From Kuschelorhynchus macadamiae (lineage: Eukaryota; Arthropoda; Insecta; Coleoptera; Curculionidae), in assembly GCA_030620095.1 (NCBI GenBank), contig JAUTXW010005211.1, positions 558,001-622,000 on the forward strand: DNA of 64,000 nucleotides, given 5' to 3'. Numbering within the stretch: position 1 is the stretch's first letter; every line of letters begins with the position of its first letter. Below, piece by piece: positions 32,170 to 44,444 of this stretch. The position numbers were made by a program, and so were the translations under genes. The notes below the pieces were generated by a model that was not told where the DNA came from, searched no databases, and was given only the letters and a program-made list of their open reading frames with translations.

Positions 32170-33930
32170 TCAATTAAAAAAATAAATAAAAAATAAATAA
32201 AAAAATAAAATACTCTTTATTGTACTGATACAAAAAAAAAAGTGCATACAAAGGTGGAAAGTACCGTTATAAATGTATTTTAATAACCACCTCAGAAAAA
32301 TATATATACATATAAACAAAAATTACAGAATTATATCCAGTACAACAAACATTGTACAACAAAAAAACATACATATTATAATGATAACAAGTTATCTGAC
32401 ACATATTTTTTTATTTTATACTTAAATGTTGTAACATTTAAATTTTTAAAATGGCAACGAGTTATAGATGAAAGGTGACAAATACAGAAAACAAGATTTA
32501 AAAAATTGGGTTTTGTGTCTCAAAATAGAAATGTTATCCCTGAAGCGTATGTTCACTTGGTGTGTGTCACCTCTCTATAACATGAGTATTATAGACCAAA
32601 GAACCAAAGTGAACATATCGCCTCTAAGCCATGTTACATTGATATATTTGGACTATATGATGACTAACGTGGTCTCTCATTGACAAATTCCTCACAAAAC
32701 GAATGCAAGAGTGCACTTTTGTATTCTATATTTATTGTAGTTAGTGAGAAATGGATCATAAACAATGTCCAGATAATTTAATACTGAGAGTACTAAACTT
32801 TCTGTTAATAATTTTTTAATGGAAAATGGAAGGACATTGCTATACTCATATATTGCTCTAAGTTTAACATAAGGCCTCTGGCATATATTGCTTACATGAG
32901 AATTGAGCATTAGATTTGAGTCCATTAATAAACCAAGGTTTTTTACTTAATTAACCCATTTGACTCCAACACTACTTGTTTTGTAGTATTAGTTGTGTAA
33001 TCTGTAGATTGGAGTGATCAATGTCAGAGTGAGAGTACAGAGTTGCCTGCGTCTTGCTAGGATTAATAAATAGTGAGTTCATACTGCTCAACATTTAATA
33101 GATCCTTATTAATTAGATCGATTGTGCTAGGGAGACTTGAAGCCGGTGACGGTAGGTAAATTTGTAGGTCATCAGCGTACAAATGATATTTACAATGGTT
33201 AATATGATGAACAAGATCTGATGTGAAAATTGAGAAAAGAAATTCTATAATGGCTTAATTTTGCCAGAAGTAAATCAATATCTACGCTATCAAAGGCCTT
33301 TGTTATATCTATCATAACAGCTGGACAGAAATATCCTTCATCAAAAGCCAGAGTAATGTCGCTTGTAATTTTTAAGAGTGCAGTAGCACAGTTATAGTTT
33401 GGCCTGAATCCTGATTGAAACTAAGGTATTATACCTTTATCTTTTAAAAACTCGAAAATTTGGGTCTTAGGTCATTTAAATTTGTAGGATTACCCACTTT
33501 AGGCAAAGGCGTGACTAGGGCCATTTTCCACAGGCCTGGAAAAGAGCTAGTTTCTAGTGAAAAGTTTATAATATTGAGTAAGGGTTTTAAACAATATGGT
33601 AACGAAAATTTCATCATCTTAATTGAGATGCCATCTACACCCACAGCACCACTCTTTATACTATTAATGTGAAATAAAAGTTCATCCTCTGTTACAAGCC
33701 TAAACCCAAACGGCACCGATTCGGAAACTGAATTGAGAAAACTGTTGAGGATCGCCTGGTCAATATCCACTTTAGGTATATTATCCAAAAGATGGTTATT
33801 TATTAAATTAGCGTCCCTTAAACTATTAGGTATTTCTTTAGTGTTTTTATTAATTAATTTCCATTTTGAGATCTTATCTCATATAATTTTACTTTTATTT
33901 GGCCCAGATCAGTTCCACGAATGAGCTCAG
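32170..33930 (-). pseudogene. Jockey/CR1-like LINE ORF2, internally decayed
   Basis: Read right to left: the frame 33788-33444 carries INSIKSGAVGVDGISIKMMK and LVTPLPKVGNPTNLNDLRP. The RT core near 33420-33290 reads FQSGFRPNYNCATALLKI and DITKAFDSVDIDLLLAKL. The thumb and C-terminus at 32925-32692 reads MDSNLMLNSHVSNICQR and LESLVLSVLNYLD-like text. The element ends in a TTTATTTTT-rich tail at about 32170-32215. There are several frameshifts. A shorter endonuclease region is missing. Confidence 0.8.
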
Positions 33931-33933
33931 CCT

Positions 33934-34335
33934 CTACTTCCTGCGAGGACGAGTTGTGGTCCTCAGAAAATTTTTGTTTTTATAATTGGGCCTCGTTTCA
34001 GTGTCATCTTGAGTGACACCTTTAGGTTTTGGCCTGTATATGTCTACAAAACAACCATCAGGCCAAAAGCTTTTTGATAGGTATCTATCCTTTAACTGCT
34101 CCGGGATGCCTAACTTGAAAGCAGCACTATATGGGTTTTGAAACTTGGAGGGAAGCTTCAAACACTAATACATATCGGCAAACTTTGGATCCAGAATTGA
34201 CTTTATCTCCTCCGGCTTAGTATTACCATCCAGATTGGAAATATATATCCAACACAGTTGCGTTATCCTCTCACCAATATTTTTGTTTGCAATCCTTAGT
34301 TTTGGGTTGTCTGGACCTGTGCATATCTTACTTGT
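33934..34335 (-). pseudogene. LINE ORF1 (gag-like) C-terminal fragment
   Basis: The minus frames read LCWIYISNLDGNTKPEEIKS, then KLPSKFQNPYSAAFKLGIPE and KSFWPDGCFVDIYRPK. This is the C-terminal RNA-binding module common to insect LINE ORF1 proteins (W-v-is-l, YSSFKv, WP-gv-v). It directly precedes the ORF2 remnant at 33930 without an endonuclease region, which implies an internal deletion. Confidence 0.65.
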
Positions 34336-34339
34336 TACA

Positions 34340-35110
34340 TCAGAGTAGATCTCTCTGTCCACATAAGACCTTCTTAATGGGATTTTTAAATTCTTTGAGT
34401 GGTAATGTTCTAACACTATGTAGTTATTTGTTATAAAAGTGTATGCCAAAATAACTTGGTTCACTCTGATTCCGCACCAGCCTTCTGTATGCCGGACACA
34501 GGTCGTGCCTTTGTCTTGTGCCGTATTGGTGCACATCTCCATGGGCCATGTATAAATCAGGATTCTTCTTAACATACAACAAGTTTTCCAAAACGCATAA
34601 AGACGGCAGTGTAATTATTTGATTTGTGATAAAACTTCTCTGCAGTTGTCCCGATATCCCAGACCCGCAACTATTCGAACAGCTCTTTTTTGCAGTCGGA
34701 AGATTCGAGCAGCATCAGCAGCATGTCCCCATACGAGCACTGCATAACTCAAGTGGGACTAAAACAGCATGATAAGCGTGCACCAAGACTGACTTTGAAA
34801 TCTGGTTTGCCAAATTTCGCAATAGAAAGATATTTTTGGCAAGCCTGCCATCAACAGTGTTAATGTTACCCCCACAAAGCCTAGAGTCCAGTGTTATACA
34901 ACAAACACAGAAAACAAACCGATGCATTGGTACTCTCATGGACAGCGCCATTTCATGAGTTTTGGCAGTATTGAGCAAAAAAAACCGTTTGAGGCAAATC
35001 ATTCAGTTGCTCTGGGAAGAGCCTTTCTCGATCTCTGTATCGACTGAGCGTAGCATCCATGCCTGACCAGAATTGTGGTGTCATCAGCAAAGAGAGTATA
35101 TTTGTCAAAG
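34340..35110 (-). pseudogene. LINE reverse transcriptase C-terminal half
   Basis: From right to left the minus strand reads LFADDTTILVRHGC (the catalytic YADD-type box, near 35060). LNTAKTHEMALSM, TLDSRLCGGNINTVDGRLAK and FLLRNLANQISKSVLVHAYH (34715-35002) follow. Then come IITLPSLCVLENLLYVKKNP and, frameshifted into the next open frame, the carboxy end near 34350. Everything upstream of the FADD box is missing. Confidence 0.75.
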
Positions 35111-35211
35111 TCTAAAAAAGTTTTATTATCATAAAAATGACATCATTTTCATTGATAAAGCATAACTAAATAATCACATGACTTAAACCACTAAGGTTTA
35201 TTTGACAACGA

Positions 35212-35640
35212 AAGTACTAAAATAATAAAATGGTCATGATATTCAAATTTTCTAAATTCTGTACAATAGTAAAAAAAGCAGAATTACAAAATTGTAAAAA
35301 AAAATGATGAAACCATAATACAAAATAAATCCAGATATAGACAACAAGGCGCAGGTACAGAGTGGTTTTAATTCTAAGTACAACACAACACCATTAACCT
35401 GGCTATCATTATAAAAGTTGGTCTAAATAAATGATAAAATGGACATTAGATTGAAATTTCTAAATTATGTACATCAAGAAATAAAAAACACAAAGACCAT
35501 AAAAATTGTAAAAAACGAAAAAACAATAATACAAAATATAAAATGAATCTAGGAACCGACAACAAGGTGCAGATACAAATTCCATTTTAATTCTAATTAC
35601 AAAACATTACTCAACCTGGTTATCATTATAAAACTCACCT
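35212..35640. repeat. Two-unit tandem repeat of about 215 bp
   Basis: Unit 1 (35212-35418) and unit 2 (35419-35640) share, in order, AATAATAAAATGG-CAT-A-ATT, TCTAAATT-TGTACA, AAAATTGTAAAAAA, AATAATACAAAATA, GACAACAAGG-GCAG-TACA and TGG-TATCATTATAAAA. The unit probably comes from the 3' UTR of a minus-strand LINE whose coding end abuts at 35640. Confidence 0.6.
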
Positions 35641-35860
35641 AATGTGTAGTAGGCTTTCGCAACTAGCATACTTTGTACTCCTCATTTAAACACTTATCTG
35701 ACTGAATTTGCCGTAAGTATACCAGAACGGAGTTAAATAGCTTCCTACCATTGTAAAGAATTGACCGAATACCGATCCTTGCGGAACACCCGTTGTAATA
35801 TCTCTCTCGGCAGATTATTACATACAATTACAATTAGGCAGGCTTATAGATATTTCTTCC
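35640..35860 (-). pseudogene. LINE reverse transcriptase scraps
   Basis: The minus strand reads ERDITTGVPQGSVFGQ, the RT motif before the catalytic Asp pair, directly joined to the C-terminal text LYNGRKLFNSVLVYLRQIQS. The deletion between them removes the active site. Confidence 0.55.
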
Positions 35861-36510
35861 AAAGAATAGAGAGCATTCGGGGCAAAGAAAGATTTTAAAA
35901 GTGCTTTTTATTTATTTCAATTGAGTAGATGACAGGGTCCTAACACCATCTCTGAGCTAATTCAAAAGTTTGATATTGTGATATCCAACATCTGTCTGTC
36001 CTCTTGTCTGTCTGGTATGTCATCAGCAGATTATTTCTGTGTCTGGTGGCATGTGCATGTTGGTCTGCATGAGCAGTATAGTGCTGTGGGTGGTTTTTTA
36101 TATACATAATACACTCTAGGACATAAAGGCAAGGCATTGTTAGAATCCCTATCTGGATAAAAGTTGTCATGATAGCTTAATCCACCCACCTCTCGCACGG
36201 CTCTCCATTGGATGCCAAACAGACAGTGTCAAGCAGTTGAGTGACCCCATGCAAGAATAGCTTAAGCTAATCTTAAATGGAAAAGAGCGAAATAAGCAAC
36301 CCTCAAAACTGGTGTTGATACTTTATCAGACAGCTATTGTAGAGCAAAGATACTGCTGCAAAGTTTATGACTTAGCACCTCTCTATGTTTGTCCCATCTT
36401 AAGTGTGGGTCCAGTGTTACTCCGAGAAAATCTACAGACTCCGGGTTGTATTCTTGAGATTTCAAGTGGAAGATCATTCTAACAGTTTTTGATTTATTTA
36501 AAGAGAGGTA
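35860..36510 (-). pseudogene. LINE reverse transcriptase thumb fragment
   Basis: The frame ending at 36334 carries VDFLGVTLDPHLRWDKHREV and LSHKLCSSIFALQ. After a stop, VLRVAYFALFHLRLAYAILA and WGHS follow. The frame 36170-35940 gives IQIGILTMPCLYVLECIMYI and ATRHRNNLLMTYQ. The layout is that of the Jockey-like family of the LINE at 42017-43185. Confidence 0.72.
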
Positions 36511-36609
36511 AATTATAATCACCAACAAGTAGGACAGACTTATAGCAGGTTTATTTAACTGAAGTTTAGAATCATTTTTGAAGTTGAAACTCTTATGTAG
36601 TATGTGACA

Positions 36610-37580
36610 CTCTTTTTTTTTCTTTTTAATGTTGAAACGTACACTACAGAATGCTAAACAATCCAAATGGTACGAATTCGCAAATAATGTCAAATAAATA
36701 AATAATGAAGTCAATAACTCTAAGAAAAAATATGTCAGATCAGCAAACAAAAATTACCAACAAGAAAGATTTTCAATTGAGGTAAAATAATAATAAAACT
36801 ACACAACTACATAAATAAAAACGAACATCAATATGGGCCAAAAAACATTACAAAACCAATCTGGTTAACTGCCTTTTTAGCTGCAAAGTGCTTAGTCTGA
36901 AAATATCTGAAAAGTGACGATTGTAATTGTGAACTAGTCGGTCAACAAAAGCACTAAACCCATAATTTGTTCGGTGGTATCTTTCAACAAACAGCTGTGA
37001 TTGTTTTGTTCTTCTAATAGGAATTAAAAACAGGACTGATCCCAGCAGCACTTCACAGTCATTCCCCCTATTGACCAATTTTTGCAAAAAGACCAGAAGT
37101 GCCTTCTTTCTTCTAAATTCAAGGGTTTGAAGGCCACACAGAAGAGCTCTAGTATTAGATGACAGACCTTGATATGGGAAATGCAATTTATGTAAGAGGT
37201 ATTTTGAAAACCTATTTTGCACCTGTGCAATTCTGTCGATGTGACACTGGTATGATGGACTCCATATTGTACAACAATTTTCTAGAACGCTATGAACCAA
37301 TGAGTTATAGAGACACCCAATTGCTTTGGTATCAGTTACTTATTTCGTATGTCACTTTAATAAACCCAGTAGTCTAAAACCCTTAAGTACAATGTTATCA
37401 ATAGGTAGATTAGAAGTTATGTTTTCTTCAAAAATAACGCCTAGGTCCGTGAAAGAACTAACAACTGCAAGGTTTACGTTATCTATGAAGTAGGTGGAGG
37501 ATATGGGATAAATACTGACATACGATGTGAGGTTAAACTTCGAACTGATATGTGTTATCTTACATATGTGACACAAACTG
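36610..37580 (-). mobile_element. LINE copy D (5'-truncated), same family as 37556-39345
   Basis: The minus strand reads STYFIDNVNLAVVSSFTDLG in the frame 37576-37352. It then reads VLENCCTIWSPSYQCHIDRI and LCGLQTLEFRRKKALLVFLQ to the stop at 36848. The 3' UTR ends CTGTAGTGTACGTTTCA next to an A-rich tail near 36600. The protein text matches the plus-strand copy E block by block, so the two copies form a head-to-head inverted repeat. Confidence 0.8.
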
Positions 37581-39345
37581 AATTACTTATCTCAGAAAAC
37601 ATAAAATATTTTTGGACATTTGTACGTAACTTAAGAAGGGACTTCATTTTGCCCAATGTCATGAGTTATAAGAGTGAGGAAATTATTGGTTCAAATAACA
37701 TTGCAGATGCTTGTGCTACTCACTTTCAGTCCTTCTATTCGCACCACCCCAATTTGGATTTTAATAAGATTCTTCCTATAAGTTGTTTGGGAAAATTACT
37801 ATCAACATATTGTTTTACCAAGGCAGAAATCTGTAATAAAATAAAGGATCTTGATCTCTCCAAGAAGGCTGGTCCAGATGGAATCCAGCCTCTGTGTATA
37901 ATCTTTCAGAGATCCTTCAACCTAAGTTCCTTTCCTGAAATTTGGAAGTTTTCTACTCTCTTGCCAATCTTTAAATCTGGTGATAAAGGCGTTATAAAGA
38001 ATTATAGAGGCATTTCTTTACTTTCACACATACCAAAGCTATTTGAGTCAATTATCACCGATGATATCTTTGAATCATTAAAACACTACATGACGAGTAT
38101 GCAACATGGTTTCTATCGGGGTCGCTCAACGACTACAAATCTTGCAATATTTCAGAATTACTTAATGACATCGGTTGAGGCTGGCCAACAGATTGATGTC
38201 ATTTACACTGACATATCTAAGGCTTTTGACAGTGTTTGCCATCAGCTGCTATTATGGAAATTGCAGCAAATTGGTTTTTGTGGAAACAATTTTATTTTTA
38301 CTCTTTATAAACGATATAGTGTTTTGTTTTAAAATGTCTAAATGTCTATTATATGCAGATGACTTAAAATTCTTTTCACCGGTTTCCTCTGACTTTAATC
38401 CATTGCAGTCTGACATCGAAAGGCTCGTCAAATGGTGTCACACTAATTATCTGCATCTTAACATTTCTAAATGTAATGTGCTTCGTTTCCATAAACGTAT
38501 TAATCCCATGCACTTCACTTACCTCATAGATGATGTACATCTTGAAGTTGTTACTTCTTTCACCGATTTGGGTGTTATTTTTGATGAAAATTCTGCATAT
38601 TGATAGCATTGTACTTAAGGGTTTTAGATTGCTGGCCTTTATAAAAGGACATACAAAGCATGTGACTGATACCAAAGCAATTTGGGGGTCTTTATAACTC
38701 ATTGGTTAGGAGGGTTTGGGAATACTGTTCCGCAATATGGAGTCCTTCATATCAGTGTCACATTGACAGAATAGAAAAAGTACATAATAGATTTGCAAAA
38801 TACCTCTTATATAAATTTAATTTTCCATATCAAGGTCTGACATATAATACAAGAGCTCTTTGTGGCCTGCAAACCCTAGAGTTTCGAAGAAAGAAGGCAC
38901 TTCTTATTTTTCAACACAAATTGCTCAATGGAGGGATTGACTGTGAAATATTTTTGGAGTCAGTCTTATTTTTGGTTCCTATTAGGAGAACGAGACAATA
39001 TCAACTATTTTTAGAAAGATACCACCATACAAATTATGGACTTAACGCGTTTGTTGACCAGCTAGTATGCAACTACAATGGCAAAAGGCAGTTAAGCAGA
39101 TTGGTTTTGTGATGTTTTCTGTTTGTCCTTATTCACGTCGATTCTGTTTAATTTTGTACTTTTCGACCTGAAATCGTTTTCTCATTGTATATGCTTTTTT
39201 ATTTACCTGTTTATCCCGGGGTTATTTGACTTGATACTTTTTTGACGTTATTTGTGAATTCGTACCATTTGAAATGTTTAGCGTTCTGTAGTGTACGTTT
39301 CAGAAGGACCACTTGTCCGATGCGTGCATCGGCTACGTCCTTACA
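37556..39345 (+). mobile_element. LINE copy E with most of the reverse transcriptase
   Basis: The frame 37550-38332 holds LDLSKKAGPDGIQPL, PIFKSGDKGVIKNYRGISLL, HGFYRGRSTTTNLAIF and the first catalytic block YTDISKAFDSV. After a deletion, 38290-38603 gives FLLFINDIV and LLYADDLKFFSPV, with the catalytic YADD intact. The C-terminus (38702-39112) reads EYCSAIWSPSYQCHIDRIEK and GLQTLEFRRKKALLIF. The 3' UTR ends CTGTAGTGTACGTTTCAGAA, and an A-run follows at about 39352. The palm is broken by a deletion around 38300, removing the G-P-Q-G motif. Confidence 0.82.
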
Positions 39346-39381
39346 TTGTTATTAAAAAAAAATACGTTTGTTAAAACGGAG

Positions 39382-39579
39382 CTATTTACATTTCGAGATG
39401 TTAAGACAGAGATAATTAGTTTTGCACCCTTTGACAAGCCTTTCCATATCAGATTGCAGAGGATTGGAGTCCGAGGAGACTGGTGAAAAGAATTTTAAGT
39501 CGTCTGCATATAAACGACATTCAGAAAATTCAAAACAAGATATTATATCATTTATGTTCTCAATGATTCCTTGAGCCAA
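39382..39579 (-). pseudogene. LINE fragment of the copy D/E family
   Basis: The minus frame reads CRLYADDLKFFSPVSSDSNP and LQSDMERLVKGCKTNYL, almost the same text as in copy E at 38345-38460. It lies in the opposite orientation, immediately downstream of copy E. Confidence 0.8.
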
Positions 39580-39598
39580 GTCTTATTGGGGCACGAAC

Positions 39599-42005
39599 AT
39601 GTTTTTTTTGTTGGGCGACTTGAACATAGATTTCACTAGGAAACTCACTCCAGCTTGTCGGCACCGGGAACGAATTCTTAACACATATGGCATGGAACAA
39701 ATAATAAAAGTTCCAACTAGGATAACAGACAAATCATCATCAATAATATGCCTCAATAACTCAAACCATGTCTCAAAGAGTGGGGCTGATGACTTTGCTC
39801 ATCTTTCTGACCACAGATTGGTCTTTTGTGAGTTGAATCTCCCAAAGCCAATTTCACCTTCAAGAGCAATTATCTTCAGAGATTACCGATATTTCAATAA
39901 AGATGAATTCAAGCACCTCGCTCTATCGATCCAATGGAATGACATTACCCTCTTTCCCACCATTGACCTGAACGTTGATTTTCTCAATAATATGATTTTT
40001 ACATTATTTGACTCATAAGCTCCACTTAAGACTGCCATCTTGAAAAAATAAACCATACATTACCTCCACTATCAAGGAGATCAGCCAACTAAAGAAAAAT
40101 GCATACAGGATTCTAGAACAAGGCTTTTCTCAAATTTAGAGTTCTACAGGGGCCTCAGAAATGACCTTAGTGGTGCAGTTAGAATAAAGGCAGAATAAGA
40201 CAGCTTTCATAAAATATCAAGTGGAAAAAAAATAAGAGGAATCCAAAAAACCTGTGAAAATGCTTTGAGAACTGGAATGTATATTATCAACCTAAACATG
40301 TCATTGCTGATGAACTTAAAGATCCATCTGCTATCAACAGTGCCTCCACAGGAATTGAAGGTGTGGATGTTAATGAGGAGACCTTATCCAGATTTAGTGA
40401 GAGGTGCTCTGTTGACTTATTCTCCCTATGTCTTGTGTCCAATGCTGAGGTAGAGAAAGCGTTGAATAACTTATCTTCCCAAGCCTATGGCAGTGATGGC
40501 ATAAACCTTAGAATGCTCCAGCTCTGTTTTAACTACTGCCAGAAACCCATCCACATATTTAATTTCTCCATTGAAAACGGAGTGCTGCCCCATGTCTGGA
40601 AGCAGGCTGTTGTGACACCCCTTCCTAAGGTATCATTGGCTAAAGATCATAAAGATTTGAGACCCGTTAGCGTCTTTCCAGCCTTAATGAAGGTTCTTGA
40701 AAAACTTATCTACAACCAGATTACATGCTTCTTTGAAAAGTCAAAAATCATCATTCTCTACCAATCTGGATTTTGGACCAATCACAGCACAACCACTGCA
40801 CATCTGAAAATAATGAATGATCTAGCTGGGATAGCTGATGTGGGGTTTACAGGCTTGCCTGTGCTGCTTGACTATACCAAGGCATTCAGTCTCATGAATC
40901 ATAGGTTGCTTCTCGCAAAGCTGGAGCGTTATGACTTTGACAAGGGGGCCATAAGCTGGTTCAGAGCATACCTTAAGGACCGTATTCAGGCGGTGAAGAT
41001 CGATTCGTCTACCTTGGAAAACCAGCCTCTCACACTGGGGGTCCCCCAGGACAACATTTTGGCTCCTATACTATTCTCTGTTTTTGTTTAGGACTTGCAC
41101 CTTACTAATCTAGAGGAAGCAGCTCTATACTCAACATGCAAACTGAAGTGTCCAGGTGCTGCTATCTCCCATATGAACATCAACCTAACAAGAGTTAATG
41201 AATGGACTAGAAAGAATGGCCTTTGTTTGAATTCAACTAAGTCACTGGCCATGTGTTGTAGTAGTGTGCTGCACCTCGTGGGGGTTGATAAGTTGTTGGT
41301 TGGTTGATAAAGCCAACTTGGAACTTATGGAGTGTGTGTGATATTGTTCTGCCTTTAGTAGAGAAGGCGAAAAATCTTGGGGTCTTCATGGATTCAGATC
41401 TAACTTTTGAAACACACGTGACGAAGAAAATCGGCCTCGCATTCTCTAAATTAAAATTATTATATAAGTTTAAGTACTCATTCTCTAATGCAGTGAAGTG
41501 GAATCTTGTAAATACATTAGTTTTAAGTCACCTAGATTATTGTTGTATAGTATATTTCTATTTTTTAAGTGAACACCTAAAAAATAGAATATGATTTGTT
41601 CAAAACTGTTGCCTAAGATTTCCATTTAACATCAATCGTAGAGACCATATAACACCACATTACAGTTCTAACTCTATTTTGAAAATTAAATACAGATTCA
41701 CCCTATTTACATGCAAGCTCTTATATAATATCATTTATACCAAGTGTCCTCCATACTTGTTTGGTTTACTTTCAAGAAGATCCGATTCTAGCTCATTAAA
41801 CTTAAGGCACTTAAATCATTATGAAATACCAAAACACAGGCGCAAAATTTCTAAACAAATTTATCCTGCCATATCAGAAATGTCCTTCAATCCAAAGTTT
41901 GGAAAACAACTTTTTAAACTCTTGTTATATTTGCAGAAACGTAATTCGCCAATTCTCTATCAACTGACATTCTATTACGTAAACTTGGTAAATACGAATT
42001 TAATC
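39599..42005 (+). pseudogene. LINE ORF2: endonuclease C-terminus plus reverse transcriptase
   Basis: The first open frame (39599-40018) carries LLGDLNIDFTRK, VPTRIT and FAHLSDHRLVFCELNL, the C-terminal blocks of an AP-type endonuclease (the SDHR histidine is present). The RT follows in 40363-41091: ALNNLSSQAYGSDGINLRML, VTPLPKVSLA, YQSGFWTNHSTTTAHLKI, LLDYTKAFSLMNHRLLLAKL and LGVPQDNILAPILFS. The catalytic Asp pair is lost: the place of YADDTQ reads YSTCKL at about 41125. The thumb continues through 41304-41594 (KNLGVFMDSDLTFETHVTKK) and 41679-42005. The element is dead. Confidence 0.85.
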
Positions 42006-42016
42006 CTGGCAGCATC

Positions 42017-43185
42017 GTGCTTCTAAGGTCCTATCTAAACAGCAGAAAGCAGGTTGTGAGTATAGGTGGTGTGTCATCAGCACAGAGTGATATTACCATA
42101 GGGGTTCCTCAGGGCTCAGTCTTGGGGCCAATATTGTTTTTAATATATATTAATGATCTGCCACTTATAGATCCGAAAGGTAAATTCACGCTTTTTCCTG
42201 ACGACACGACAGTTGCATGTGCGGCTGACTCCCTTGAGAATGCAGAGATGAAGATGAATGTCTTGCAGAGTTGAGTCTAGGCGTGGTTTAATATGAACCG
42301 ATTATATCTAAACGCAGATAAGACAAGAAAGGTAATTTTTACTTTAAGACAGACTGAAATATACGGTGAGGATGCAGTTAAGTTTTTGGGGGTTCATCTG
42401 GATCCTCTTCAATGGTACTCGCACATCGTTACTACTGCTGGAAAACTGAGGAGTACTGTGTATGCTCTTCGTTGTCTTGCTGGTTGTACCTCCACCAGTG
42501 CCCTGAGACCTGCTTATTTTGGCCTCTTTCACTCTGTGTCCACGTATGCTATTTTGGCATGGGGTCATGCCCCCCAAATGAAAAGATTGTTCGCATTACA
42601 GAGAAGGGCGATCAGAATACTGGGCAAGTTGAGCTACAGGGATGACTGCAGACACGTATTCTCAAATATGGGTATACTCACCTTACCATCAGTGTACATT
42701 TTTGAGAACCTGCTGTGGGTGTGGCGAAATAGGGATCAGTATAGGGTGCACGGAGATACTCATAACTATGAAACCAGAAGTGTGAACAAATTGGTTCCGA
42801 TATACCAGCGCTTGACAAGATGTCAGAGTGGTCCAGGGTTTCTGGCTGTTAAGATATATAACAAGCTACCTGCCAGCTACATTCAATTACCCCTCTCAAG
42901 GTTTTGAAAATGTAATAAAACAAATTTTGATTAGAAATGCATTTTATTCCATTGACGAGTTTTTAAATTTCACATTTGTATAGGAGCACATATATGGGGC
43001 TATATACTGTACTGTATTTTTGATAATTGTTTTAATCTATTGTAATGTTATTTTATTAAGTTTACTATCACTTTTTTTAAGGACCTACTGTAATGTTAAT
43101 TTTTTTTTCTTTTGTCCTAACTTTTTGACTTGTGTAAATACATGTGGTATACTTGCACCAATAAAATGAACTTGAACTTAACTGT
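42017..43185 (+). pseudogene. LINE ORF2 C-terminal half with 3' UTR
   Basis: The frame starts LLRSYLNSRKQVVSIGGVSS and includes ITIGVPQGSVLGPILFLIYI. FPDDTT replaces the usual FADDTT. After an in-frame stop, 42293-42907 gives AVKFLGVHLDPLQWYSHI, FGLFHSVSTYAILAWGHAPQ, LQRRAIRILGKLSYRDDCR and the stop at 42907. The 3' UTR ends CCAATAAAATGAACTTGAAC near 43180. It abuts the preceding LINE, either as a separate insertion or by recombination. Confidence 0.82.
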
Positions 43186-43574
43186 AATAATAATTTCCCC
43201 TAAAAACATAAACCTAAACGATAATATTTATTCCTTTTCAAACTAAAATTGAATTCACAAAATTTGGTAACCCGTCTAAGATTTAATTAATATGGGGGTT
43301 ATATAATACACCCTTATTTTAATATTTTAGCAAATAAGATTTTAATCCAATAGTAGACTTGTCACAAGTTTTAAATGTTTTATAATAAATTGTAGTTTAT
43401 ACTAATCAAATTGTATTTGCGCCTTTCATATAACAATAGTTAATTGTACTTGGAAATAATGACCTTCATTAACTTAGTAGTATTTAGAATTAGACTTTAA
43501 AAGAAGGAAGTACCAGCTCCGCTCTAACATTTCCTTTTGAGAATATTTGTATATGACACTTCTCAATAAATTTT
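43186..43574. other. Intron sequence between LINE remnants
   Basis: AT-rich sequence without a gene. Near 43560 the plus strand reads AATAAATTTTATTTGAATTG, which could be another LINE tail. Confidence 0.4.
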
Positions 43575-44444
43575 ATTTGAATTGACCAAGATATATCCAT
43601 TGATGTATTTCTCTAGCAGAAAAACGTTCATTTTCAGTACCAGTTCCAGTTACAATGAGATTAGAAGTTTCATTATTAAATGTTCGAGATTTTGAATTGG
43701 TATTAATTGGACATGGTGGTCTAGATTGTAAATGTCTGGTTGTTTCAAGGGATGAAGGACCTAAATTAGAAACTTTTTTATCCTTCTGTTAAATGGGATT
43801 TGGGGTTCGGGGTATGGTTTAGGATCAGGTTCAAACGCCATAATAGTTTTCAGTGTTTGAAGTTCTTCCAAACTAAGTAGTGTTGTTTGTAATTCACTGT
43901 TGGTTCAATCAAGTCATTCAATCTCTTTTTGGGTTGTAGCAAAAGGATTGAATATGCTCTGATTTCATTAGAAGACTCCTTCACAATGATGAAATTTGTT
44001 TTTTCAAGTTTACTAACACTTTCAGTTAATGAGCCAATATGTGCTGATATGTTCTTCATTTCAGTTTTTCGGTCACTAAAAACAGGTATATTAGCTCTCT
44101 TCGCGTCAGCATCCAATAACTTCTTTTGAAGAGAAGTACTCATAATGTCCAGTTTTTTGGGAATATTTTTAGAAAGACTATCATAAAGGGAGTCATAGAC
44201 ATTCTGCATCTGATCTTTCAGGGCGGCTACACAATCGACGTATTCTTTGGCTTGCTTTTTTATATAATTTATACAAGTAACACAGGCATACAATATTACC
44301 CATTGTTTTCATTGGGGTCACTTGAGCCTTGGATGTTGAAAATTTTGAGGAAGACATGCAGTATGTAGTATAGCAAAAGTTGCAGATTATTTTATATTTG
44401 ACTTCTTTTTCACTTAATTGAACTTCCCATTTAGAACAAGACAT
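43575..44444 (-). pseudogene. LINE ORF1 with cysteine-rich start and coiled coil
   Basis: The minus strand starts MSCSKWEVQLSEKEVKYK, followed by Cys-rich text (ICNFCYTTYC) that recalls the PHD-like finger of many insect LINE ORF1 proteins. After a shift, the frame 44293-43850 is rich in Lys, Ser and Leu with heptad spacing (SLTESVSKLEKTN, TSLQKKLLDADAK). Past another shift the text PDPKPYPEPQIPFNRR and YINGYILV-like text ends near 43580. The call rests on layout and composition. Confidence 0.5.

Noticed and set aside
42344..42577. Minus-strand Ser/Thr-rich frame
   Set aside because: It is antisense to the LINE thumb region at 42293-42907.
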